Shown piece by piece: positions 25,591-33,089 of a stretch of DNA of 64,000 nt. The DNA comes from an uncultured Faecalibacterium sp. (GTDB lineage Bacteria > Bacillota > Clostridia > Oscillospirales > Ruminococcaceae): contig CAKTBG010000005.1 in assembly GCA_934533135.1 (NCBI GenBank), positions 27,672-91,671 of the forward strand, read 5' to 3'. A program made the position numbers and the translations under genes. The notes under the pieces were generated by a model. The model was not told the origin of the DNA and did no database searches. It saw only the letters and a program-made list of their open reading frames with translations. The first letter of the stretch is position 1. Every line of letters begins with the position of its first letter.

Positions 25591-27024
25591 ATGAAAGCAT
25601 TTATGGATAAGGAATTCATGCTCCAGTCTCCTACGGCGCAGCATCTGTATCACGCCTATGCAGAGGATATGCCCATCTGCGATTACCACTGCCACATCCC
25701 TCCCCGTGAGATCTACGAGAACCGCCGGTTCGAGAACATCGCACAGGTCTGGCTGGGCGGCCGCAACCCGGACGGCAGCTACTTCGGCGACCATTATAAG
25801 TGGCGCGTGATGCGCTCCAACGGCGTGCCCGAGGAGTACATCACCGGCGATAAGCCCGACCGCGAGCGTTTCCAGAAGTTCGCCGAGGCTCTGCCCATGG
25901 CCATCGGCAACCCGATGTACCACTGGACCAACCTCGAGCTGCACACCTTCTTCGGCTATGACGGCGTGCTGAACGGCGACACCGCCGAAGAGGTCTGGAA
26001 CCTGTGCAACGAAAAGCTGCAGAACGACCCCAAGCTGACCGTCCGCGGCCTGATCGAGCAGTCCAACGTCGCTTTCATCGGCACCACCGACGACCCCATC
26101 GACAGCCTCGAGTGGCACAAGAAGATCAAGGAGGATCCCACCATCCACTTCACCGTGGCTCCCTCCTTCCGCCCCGACAAGGCCATCAACATCAACAAGC
26201 CCGGCTTTGCCGAGTACATGGGCAAGCTGGCAGCCGCCGTCGGCAAAGAGAAGCTGGCCTGCATCAACTGCGTCACCGACGCCCTGACCAAGCGGATCGA
26301 GTTCTTTGCAGAGATGGGCTGCCGCGCTTCCGACCACGGTCTGGATTACATCCCCTACCGTGAGGCCACCAAGGACGAGGTCAACGCCATCTATCAGAAG
26401 GTCATGGCCGGTGAGCCCTGCACCACCGAAGAGGCCGAGAAGTACCAGACCTACATCCTGATCCATCTGGGCAAGCAGTATCACCGCCTGAACATCGCCA
26501 TGCAGATCCACTACAACTGCCTGCGCGGTGTCAACCGGAAGATGAACGCCCTGCTGGGACCCGACACCGGTTTTGATATGATCAACACCGCCACCTGCGG
26601 CGGCGAGATCGCCTCTCTGCTGAGTGCCCTGAACGACACCGACGAGTGCCCCAAGACCATCATCTACAGCCTGAACCCCGCCGACAACGAGCAGATCGGC
26701 ACCATCCTCGGCTGCTTCCAGAGCAGCGAGGTGCCGGGCAAGATCCAGCACGGTTCCGCTTGGTGGTTCAATGACCAGAAGATCGGCATGGAAAACCAGA
26801 TCAAGAGTCTGGCCAACCTCGGTCTGCTGGGCAACTTCGTCGGTATGCTGACCGACAGCCGCAGCTTCCTGAGCTACACCCGCCACGATTACTTCCGCCG
26901 CATCCTCTGCAACGTCATCGGCCAGTGGGTCGAGGACGGCGAGTATCCCAACGACGAGAAGGCTCTGGAGAAGATCGTCCGCGGCATCTGCTTCGACAAC
27001 GCAAAGCGGTATTTCGCACTGTAA
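25591..27024 (+). CDS. uxaC: Glucuronate isomerase
   Basis: A 477-residue uronate isomerase. DYHCHIPPREIYENRRF (metal-binding HxH) at residues 31-47, GTTDDPIDSLEWH near 168 and the C-terminal GILTDSRSFLSY-like LTDSRSFLSYTRHDYFRR are hallmarks of the amidohydrolase-fold UxaC family. It converts D-glucuronate to D-fructuronate and D-galacturonate to D-tagaturonate, the first step before UxaB and UxaA. AAAAGGAG precedes the ATG. Divergent from uxaBA with a shared regulatory region. A repeat element begins immediately after the stop codon. Confidence 0.96.
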   Translation: MKAFMDKEFMLQSPTAQHLYHAYAEDMPICDYHCHIPPREIYENRRFENIAQVWLGGRNPDGSYFGDHYKWRVMRSNGVPEEYITGDKPDRERFQKFAEALPMAIGNPMYHWTNLELHTFFGYDGVLNGDTAEEVWNLCNEKLQNDPKLTVRGLIEQSNVAFIGTTDDPIDSLEWHKKIKEDPTIHFTVAPSFRPDKAININKPGFAEYMGKLAAAVGKEKLACINCVTDALTKRIEFFAEMGCRASDHGLDYIPYREATKDEVNAIYQKVMAGEPCTTEEAEKYQTYILIHLGKQYHRLNIAMQIHYNCLRGVNRKMNALLGPDTGFDMINTATCGGEIASLLSALNDTDECPKTIIYSLNPADNEQIGTILGCFQSSEVPGKIQHGSAWWFNDQKIGMENQIKSLANLGLLGNFVGMLTDSRSFLSYTRHDYFRRILCNVIGQWVEDGEYPNDEKALEKIVRGICFDNAKRYFAL

Positions 27025-27194
27025 CCCTCTCAGTCTGCTTCGCAGACAGCTCCCCCAGAGGGGGAGCCATTGGCAAATTGATTCAGTTTTATCAGACTGA
27101 ATAAAGCATTTACTCAACAAAAAATACCGGGCCCTGCGGTCTGGATTCACGGGATCGAACCATTGAATCCGGACAACAGGGCCCGGCTTTTTAT
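27025..27194 (+). repeat. Left ~170-bp inverted repeat (IR-B) flanking the LRR/InlB-repeat gene
   Basis: Begins in the base after the uxaC stop codon. In order: CCCTCTCAGTC short palindromic repeat, GATTCAGTTTTATCAGACTG linker, then the 60-nt hairpin element copy B (CCGGGCCCTG at 27127-27136 to CAGGGCCCGG at 27177-27186). The whole block is nearly identical, in inverted orientation, to 30121-30291. Confidence 0.92.
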
Positions 27195-27352
27195 GTTAGC
27201 GGCTTAAACTTGGCAGCGCGAATGTGCTGGCTGAGAGGTTTCCCCTGCGCGGGGCGGCAAAGAAACGGTTCGGGATGCAGCTTTTCTTTCGTTTTTCTCA
27301 CCAAATTTCAAGATCCGCTTTTATCCAAAACAGAGAAAATGCGCGTTCCTAC

Positions 27353-27379
27353 TTGACATTTTGCGGGGGGGGGTACATT
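27353..27379 (+). promoter_or_regulatory. Promoter of the LRR/InlB-repeat gene with a G9 run in the spacer
   Basis: TTGACA (27353-27358), 15-base spacer, TACATT (27374-27379). The spacer holds nine consecutive G (27365-27373). At 15 bases spacing is shorter than the optimal 17, so the promoter as drawn may be weak, and gain of one or two G would strengthen it. A GGTGT(T9)CG-ACACC hairpin with a T9 run follows in the leader (27393-27412). The stretch 27,195-27,352 shows nothing else. Confidence 0.7.
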
Positions 27380-27443
27380 TAAGTTTGACCGTGGTGTTTT
27401 TTTTTCGACACCCATTTATGACGATGAAAGTGAGGTATTCATC

Positions 27444-30083
27444 ATGCGGACTCCACGACTACGACTCCTGAGTGCTTTGTTATCGGTTGCCATGCTGTTC
27501 ACCTTCCTGCCGACAGCAGCATTTGCGGCGACACCCACTCCCGAAAGTAATTTTGAATATTCGATATTTGATGATAAAGATAATGGTAAAAGTGTAACCA
27601 TTAATGGTTATACAGGCACGGCTACTGACGTTATCATTCCCGATACGATTGAGGGATATCCTGTCACCGTAATTTTCAGTAATGCATTTTCGAACGCTGC
27701 TATTACCAGCGTTCAAATTCCAAGCACTGTTACCGGTATTGGTCCCTTAGCTTTTTCTGGTTGTACAAGTCTTACCTCCGTTGCGTTTGGTGAGCCAGCA
27801 AAGCTCGAAAGTATTGCCACCAATGCCTTTAACGGTTGTTCCAAATTATCTACAATTAGAATCCCCGCCAGTGTAAACTACATTGGTTTCCAAGCTTTTG
27901 ATTCGTCCTTAAAGGAGATTTTATACGATGGAACAACTAATTGGAGTTCCATCAAGTACTATGGTTATACATTCGCTTCTCGCGTCAAATACCGTCGCAC
28001 GATCACTTTTGAAACCAACACCACCGACAAGATTGATACACAGTATGTTTATGACAGCTATCCTGTCACCAAGCCCAGCCCCGACCCTGAACAAGCGGGT
28101 TTCGAGTTTGTTGGTTGGTATACCAAAGACTCTCAGAAAGAATATGACTTTAGCACCCCTGTAACTAGAGACCTCAACCTTTATGCAAAATGGCAGCCCG
28201 CAAACTGTACTGTGACATTCGACCTGAACGGTCACCCCAATGCCAAGAATCCACCAGCATCTCAAACCGTTAAGCATGGCCAACCAGTCACAGAACCTTC
28301 TCCTGCCCCTGAAGAGTATGGTTATACGTTTGGCGGTTGGTATAAAAAACAAACCTGCCCTGACGACAGCAAGTTTGACTTTACCACTTCCATCACCGAC
28401 CATATCACCCTGTACGCAAAGTGGGAGATCAACAAGTACACGGTGACATTTGATTTCAACACCGGCAAGACCTCCACTCCCAAAACCGAAGAGGTCGAAT
28501 ACGGCAATCCTGTTTCCAAACCTACCGAGCCCACCAATACGGGCTATACGTTCGGCGGCTGGTATACCGACAAGGACTGCACTGCCGGAAAGGAATTCAA
28601 TTTTGATACAAAGATTACCAGAGACATCACGCTGTATGCCAAGTGGACGAAAAACCGTTACACGGTGACGTTTGATGTTGACGGCCAGACCGACCTGATT
28701 TCTCCCGTCTCTGTCGAGCATGGCAACGGTGTTTCAAAACCCGACACAAGCAAGATCACCAAAGAAGGCTACACCTTCGACGGTTGGTATACGGACGCGA
28801 ACCATACGAACAAGTACGCCCTCTGGGGCGACTCCATCACCAGAAACACCACTTTCTATGCAAGATGGAATGTCAACCCATACGAGCTTACCATCCACGA
28901 CACGGATACCGACGCGACCACCAAATCCTATGACTATGGCACGGCCATCAAGCTGGACATCCCTCAGCGGGATGGCTACACCTTCGATGGCTGGATCGCA
29001 GAGACAGAGGATGACACGATCAAAGCTCCTACTCTGGATCTGAACCAGAATCTCCAATACGAGTTTACCATGCCTGCAAGCAACGTCACCCTGACTGCAA
29101 AGTGGCTGAAAGATGCTTACACCGTGACCTTCAACGGCATGGAACACGAACTCGATATCGTCCGAATCAATGTCAAGCGCAATACTCCCGTTGCCAAGCC
29201 CGCCGACCCTGTGGATAAAGGCTACACCTTCCACGGCTGGTACACCGACAAGGATTGCACCACAGCGTTCGATTTTGACACCCCCATCACGGCGGATATT
29301 ACCCTCTATGCAAAATGGACGAAGAACGCGGAACCTGTAAAACCGTCCGAACCGGACAAGCCGAGTGAACCGGATAAACCCGGTAACCCTGATACCCCGT
29401 CTAAGCCGGACAAACCCATCGATCCCGACAAACCCATCGATCCCGACAAGCCCAGCGAACCGGAAACCAAGACCTATTCGGTTCTCGTCTTTGACGGCGA
29501 GGCAGAACTTGACGGCGCAACCGTCACCAAGGCCGAAGCAGGCAAGACCATCACCGTCCGTCTGATGGCGGACATCGTTCCCGCCGGACAGACGTTCGAC
29601 CACTGGGATGTTCTGCCCGAAACGCTGGAATTGAAGGACGCTCAGAGCACCGAGACGACCTTCGTGATGCCGGAAGAGGCGGTCACCCTTCGTGCGGTCT
29701 ACCGTGACATTTCCTCCGCACCGCAGTCGGTGGATCCCGCTTCCGCCGCCCTCGGCGCGGCCGTTGTCGGCACGGGCGTAGTGATCGCTGGCTGGACGGC
29801 CTACAACATCGGCCTTGAGCTGTACGCCAAGTGGGTGCTTCCCGCAGGCACGGAAATGCCCAACACCCGCGGCGAGCTGGCTGTCCTGCTCTGGCAGGCC
29901 GCTGGTTCTCCCGAACCCGCGACCCTCACCGAGGGCATGAGCGCGCTGGAAAAGGCAGAGCGTTGGGTCGTTGACAACGGCCTGATGGCGGAATCCAAGG
30001 ACAGCGGCTTTGCCCCGGAGGAAAAGGTCAGCAAGCTGGAAGTTTTCCTGACCCTGAAAAAGGCAAAGGCTCTGACACAGTAA
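27444..30083 (+). CDS. Secreted surface protein: BspA-type LRR, six InlB-type B repeats, SLH-like C-terminus
   Basis: An 879-residue protein. MRTPRLRLLSALLSVAML starts a signal peptide ending AFAAT. Residues ~50-190 are leucine-rich repeats of the BspA type (VQIPSTVTGIGPLAFSGC). Six Listeria-Bacteroides (InlB B) repeats follow, each with GYTFxGWYT and ending YAKW or a variant (~190-630). A KPSEPDKPSEPDKP linker, a further Ig-like part, a hydrophobic stretch (ALGAAVVGTGVVIAG) and a C-terminal TRGELAVLLWQAAGSPEP segment like half an SLH domain complete it. No LPXTG. Codon GC is lower than the neighbours in the first third, suggesting acquisition. A role in adhesion is inferred. Confidence 0.88.
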   Translation: MRTPRLRLLSALLSVAMLFTFLPTAAFAATPTPESNFEYSIFDDKDNGKSVTINGYTGTATDVIIPDTIEGYPVTVIFSNAFSNAAITSVQIPSTVTGIGPLAFSGCTSLTSVAFGEPAKLESIATNAFNGCSKLSTIRIPASVNYIGFQAFDSSLKEILYDGTTNWSSIKYYGYTFASRVKYRRTITFETNTTDKIDTQYVYDSYPVTKPSPDPEQAGFEFVGWYTKDSQKEYDFSTPVTRDLNLYAKWQPANCTVTFDLNGHPNAKNPPASQTVKHGQPVTEPSPAPEEYGYTFGGWYKKQTCPDDSKFDFTTSITDHITLYAKWEINKYTVTFDFNTGKTSTPKTEEVEYGNPVSKPTEPTNTGYTFGGWYTDKDCTAGKEFNFDTKITRDITLYAKWTKNRYTVTFDVDGQTDLISPVSVEHGNGVSKPDTSKITKEGYTFDGWYTDANHTNKYALWGDSITRNTTFYARWNVNPYELTIHDTDTDATTKSYDYGTAIKLDIPQRDGYTFDGWIAETEDDTIKAPTLDLNQNLQYEFTMPASNVTLTAKWLKDAYTVTFNGMEHELDIVRINVKRNTPVAKPADPVDKGYTFHGWYTDKDCTTAFDFDTPITADITLYAKWTKNAEPVKPSEPDKPSEPDKPGNPDTPSKPDKPIDPDKPIDPDKPSEPETKTYSVLVFDGEAELDGATVTKAEAGKTITVRLMADIVPAGQTFDHWDVLPETLELKDAQSTETTFVMPEEAVTLRAVYRDISSAPQSVDPASAALGAAVVGTGVVIAGWTAYNIGLELYAKWVLPAGTEMPNTRGELAVLLWQAAGSPEPATLTEGMSALEKAERWVVDNGLMAESKDSGFAPEEKVSKLEVFLTLKKAKALTQ

Positions 30084-30120
30084 CCATCTCCGAACGCTTC
30101 TCTGCACGCGGAAAACAACG

Positions 30121-30291
30121 AATAAAAAACCGGGCCCTGTTGCCTAGATTCAATGGTTCGATACCGTGAATCCAGACCGCAGGGCCCGGTATTTTTTGTT
30201 GAGCAAATGCTTTATTCAGTCTGATAAAACTGAATCAATTTGCCAAGGGCTCTCCCTTTGGGAGAGCTGTCTGCGAAGCAGACTGAGAGGG
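30121..30291 (-). repeat. Right ~170-bp inverted repeat (IR-C) flanking the LRR/InlB-repeat gene
   Basis: Hairpin element copy C (CCGGGCCCTG at 30130-30139 to CAGGGCCCGG at 30180-30189), the AT-rich linker, then the short palindromic repeat ending GAGAGGG at 30291, directly against the lrgB stop codon. It is the inverted counterpart of 27025-27194, with only scattered mismatches. Confidence 0.92.
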
Positions 30292-30999
30292 CTAATCAAT
30301 TAAATTGACAAACACCGGGCAGAGCACCGCCGTCAGCACACCGGCCACGGCGATGGACAGGCCGCTCATCGCGCCCTCCACTTCGCCCATCTGCAGTGCG
30401 CGGCTGGTGCCGACGGCATGAGCCGAGGTGCCGATGCCCACCCCCTTGGCGATGGGGTCTGTGATGTGGCACGCCTTGCAGACCGTCTCGGCCAGCAGGT
30501 TGCCCGCAATGCCGGTCAGGATGACAATGGCACCGGTCAGAGCCGCAATGCCGCCCAGCTCGGCGGCCACATCCATGCTGATGGCCGTGGTCACCGACTT
30601 CGGCAGCAGGGTCGCGTACTGTTCTTTGGTCAGATCCATCGCCAATGCCAAGGCCAGCGCACTGCCAAGGCTGACCAGCGTGCCCACCGAGATGCCCGCG
30701 ATGATGGCGGCCGCATTCTCTTTGAGCAGATCCCACTTTTCATACAGGGGAATGGCCAGACTGATGGTGGCCGGCAGCAGCAGGTAGTTGACCGGCGCAG
30801 CACTGGCCTTGTAGTCGGCATAAGGGATCTTTAAAATGCTGAGCAGGATGATGACGAAGATGCTGCCCAGCAGCAGCGGGTTGAAGATTGCCTTGCCGGT
30901 GACCCGGTTGATGAGGGTGCCCAGCGCAAACGCGGCCAGCGTCAGCAGCACACCCCATGCCGCCGAGCCGGAAAGAAATTCATTCAGCAGTTCCGTCAT
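30292..30999 (-). CDS. lrgB: LrgB/CidB family membrane protein
   Basis: A 235-residue protein with about seven hydrophobic segments and the family signatures PLYEKWDLLKEN, LLPKSVTTAISMDVAAELGG and GIGTSAHAVGTSRALQ. LrgB works with LrgA in a holin/antiholin-like or metabolite (pyruvate, glycolate) transport system. It starts at 30999 inside lrgA, overlapping by 20 bases, with AAAGGAA upstream, so the two are coupled. Length is normal. Confidence 0.93.
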   Translation of the reverse strand: MTELLNEFLSGSAAWGVLLTLAAFALGTLINRVTGKAIFNPLLLGSIFVIILLSILKIPYADYKASAAPVNYLLLPATISLAIPLYEKWDLLKENAAAIIAGISVGTLVSLGSALALALAMDLTKEQYATLLPKSVTTAISMDVAAELGGIAALTGAIVILTGIAGNLLAETVCKACHITDPIAKGVGIGTSAHAVGTSRALQMGEVEGAMSGLSIAVAGVLTAVLCPVFVNLID

Positions 31000-31372
31000 T
31001 GTCGGTTCCTTTCTGCTTGCGGCGAACCAACGCCTGTGTGGTGTGTCCGGAAGTGATCAGCACCAGCACCGTCACCGGGAAGATCGCGAGGAGGATCGGC
31101 AGCAGCATATTGCCCATCTCGGCCCACAGCTCCATCACCCCGGCCGCTGCCGGAACAAACAGCAGCGGGAAGATCCCGGTCAGGAACAGGCCGACCTCTT
31201 TCACGTCCTCCAGCCGGACGACCTTCAGCCGCAGCGCGAGCAGCAGCAGGATCAGGCCGTAAATGCTGGCCGGGATCGGCAGCGGCAGCACCGCGTGCAG
31301 GATCTCGCCCAAAAAGCAGAACGCAAGGATCCGCGTAAATTGAAACAGATATTTCGTAGAAACCCCTCCCAT
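30980..31372 (-). CDS. lrgA: LrgA/CidA family holin-like protein
   Basis: A 130-residue protein with four membrane segments: FTRILAFCFLGEILHAVLPL, PIPASIYGLILLLLAL and IFPLLFVPAAAGVMEL carry the CidA/LrgA signatures. The ATG at 31372 overlaps its own best ribosome binding site: GGGAGGGG begins in codon 1-2. Homologues begin MKYLxQF, and here the equivalent codon is ACG (31357-31355), six bases after that GGAGGGG. The true start may therefore be a non-standard ACG, or a start codon has been lost. It is the first gene of lrgAB. Confidence 0.88.
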   Translation of the reverse strand: MGGVSTKYLFQFTRILAFCFLGEILHAVLPLPIPASIYGLILLLLALRLKVVRLEDVKEVGLFLTGIFPLLFVPAAAGVMELWAEMGNMLLPILLAIFPVTVLVLITSGHTTQALVRRKQKGTDNDGTAE

Positions 31373-31438
31373 TGGACTTCATTGGATCGTTTTTGTCCAC
31401 CTGCCGTCGGCAGGCATTTTTTCAGCAGCCAAGTCAAC

Positions 31439-31467
31439 AGTATAGCCCAAAAAGCCCCGATGCGCAA
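31439..31467 (-). promoter_or_regulatory. Probable lrgAB promoter
   Basis: Minus strand: TTGCGC (31467-31462), 17-base spacer, TATACT (31444-31439). A CCTGCCGACGGCAGG hairpin follows in the leader before the start codon. Confidence 0.6.
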
Positions 31468-31540
31468 CAGCAATACTTGACAAGAATTTACGCCCATCCT
31501 GTCAAAAACTGGCGTTTCTGAAGGGTGCAAAAGCGAATGC

Positions 31541-31579
31541 AAAAAATCAGCCGTCCGGCAGAACGCCGGACGGCTGACG
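31541..31579 (-). terminator. Terminator of the cell-wall/division operon
   Basis: TCAGCCGTCCGGC (31547-31559) pairs with GCCGGACGGCTGA (31565-31577); TTTTTTG follows on the minus strand. It lies 20 bases after the murE stop. Confidence 0.95.
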
Positions 31580-31597
31580 CAGAGGCAGCGGATCGGA

Positions 31598-33076
31598 TCA
31601 CTCCAGCCCGATCTGACGGGCATATTCCTCCAGCAGCTCCCGCTCGAGGAAGGGGGTCTTGACGCCAAGGCGGTCGCGGTACGTCTCATGCCCCTTGCCG
31701 ATGACGGCGATCAGGTCGCCGGGCTGCGCATGATCCACGGCGTAGTGCAGGGCGTCCAGACGGTCGGGGATCTCCACGAACTTTGCGTCCGGGTTGCCTT
31801 TTTCCATCCCGACCCGGATGTCGGCAAGGATGTCCTCGACCTTCTCGAACCGGTTGTTGTCCTCGGTGAGGATGGAGAAATCGGCCATTTTTGCGCAGAT
31901 CTCGCCCATTCCGTACCGGCGGAGCTTGGAGCGGTTGCCGCCGCAGCCAAACACCACCACCAGACGGTGGGGGTCATACGCCCGCAGGGTGGTCAGCAGG
32001 CTCTCGGTGGAGACTTCGTTGTGGGCGTAATCCAGCAGGATGGTGAACTTTTTGCTGATGGGCACCAGCTCGACCCGCCCCTTGACGACGCACTTGCCGA
32101 GACCTTCGTGGATGGCGGCATCGGGCAGACCCAGCACCTTGCCGACGGCCAGAGCCGCCAGCGCGTTGTAGACGCTGAATTCGCCGGGCATATTCACCTT
32201 CACGTCCATATCGTCCTTGCCGGAGACGTGGAACCGCACGCCCAGAAAATCGTGGGTGCGGAGCAGCTCATAGCTTCCGGCGCGGTAGTCGGCCTTCTCG
32301 CCCCGGCCGTAGGTCACCAGCTGGCAGGTGTGGCCTTCCAGCAGAGCTTCGGTGTTCTCGTCGTCGAGGTTGACCACGCCCACATCGCAGCGTTGGAAGA
32401 GCTTGCCCTTCCAGCTGCGGTATTCTTCAAAGGTCTTGTGTTCGCCCGGGCCGATGTGATCCGGCGACAGGTTGGTGAACACGCCCACCTGATACTGCAC
32501 GCCCGCCACGCGGTCCATCATCAGACCCTGACTGGACACTTCCATCAGCGCGGTGTCGCAGCCTGCGTCCAGAAACTCCCGGAAGGTCTTTTGCAGCTCG
32601 TAGCTTTCGGGGGTGGTGTTGGCCGTCTCCTTGTGGTGCCCCATAAAGTAGATGCCGTTGGTGCCGATCATGCCCACCTTGCGGCCTGCCGCTTCGAGGA
32701 CGCTCTTGATCATGTGGGTCGTCGTGGTCTTGCCCTTGGTGCCGGTGACGCCGATCATGGTCATCTTCCGGGATGGGTTGCCAAAAAGGTTCGCGCTCAT
32801 CAGGGCCATGGCATAGCGGCTGTTCTCGACCTTGAGGATGGTCACGCCCGGCATCGCCGACCGGTCGATGTCGTGCTGGACGACCAGCGCACACACCCCC
32901 TGCTGCACGCAGTCGGCGGCAAAATCGTGGCTGTCCCGCTGGGTGCCGACGATGCAGACGAACAACCGGCCCGGTGCGGCCTTCCGGCTGTCATAGATGA
33001 TGTCTTCGATCTCTGTCTCAAGGCTGCCCTGCACCAGCGTATAGGGCACGCCCTCGATCAGTTGTTCCAGTTTCAT
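31598..33076 (-). CDS. murE: UDP-MurNAc-tripeptide ligase, MurE type
   Basis: A 492-residue Mur ligase. Domain 1 is in residues 1-90; the ATP loop GVTGTKGKTTTTHMI is near 110; SWKGKLF supplies the carbamylated Lys region; DYAHNEVSTESLL begins domain 3. It adds the third amino acid to UDP-MurNAc-L-Ala-D-Glu. The residue-3 specificity motif, DNPR in meso-DAP enzymes, reads EDNNRFE, so the DAP assignment is likely but not certain. GAGGAG precedes the start at 33076; the Arg/Pro-rich upstream extension is spurious. It is last in the operon, an unusual place. Confidence 0.9.
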   Translation of the reverse strand: MKLEQLIEGVPYTLVQGSLETEIEDIIYDSRKAAPGRLFVCIVGTQRDSHDFAADCVQQGVCALVVQHDIDRSAMPGVTILKVENSRYAMALMSANLFGNPSRKMTMIGVTGTKGKTTTTHMIKSVLEAAGRKVGMIGTNGIYFMGHHKETANTTPESYELQKTFREFLDAGCDTALMEVSSQGLMMDRVAGVQYQVGVFTNLSPDHIGPGEHKTFEEYRSWKGKLFQRCDVGVVNLDDENTEALLEGHTCQLVTYGRGEKADYRAGSYELLRTHDFLGVRFHVSGKDDMDVKVNMPGEFSVYNALAALAVGKVLGLPDAAIHEGLGKCVVKGRVELVPISKKFTILLDYAHNEVSTESLLTTLRAYDPHRLVVVFGCGGNRSKLRRYGMGEICAKMADFSILTEDNNRFEKVEDILADIRVGMEKGNPDAKFVEIPDRLDALHYAVDHAQPGDLIAVIGKGHETYRDRLGVKTPFLERELLEEYARQIGLE

Positions 33077-33089
33077 AACGCAACACTCC

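Noticed and set aside
27127..27186. tRNA gene, because of the GGTTCGATACC T-arm-like sequence
   Set aside because: Only a T-arm-like tip is present. There is no anticodon arm, D arm or acceptor stem, and the rest pairs as one long hairpin. The same applies to the copies at 14944 and 30130.
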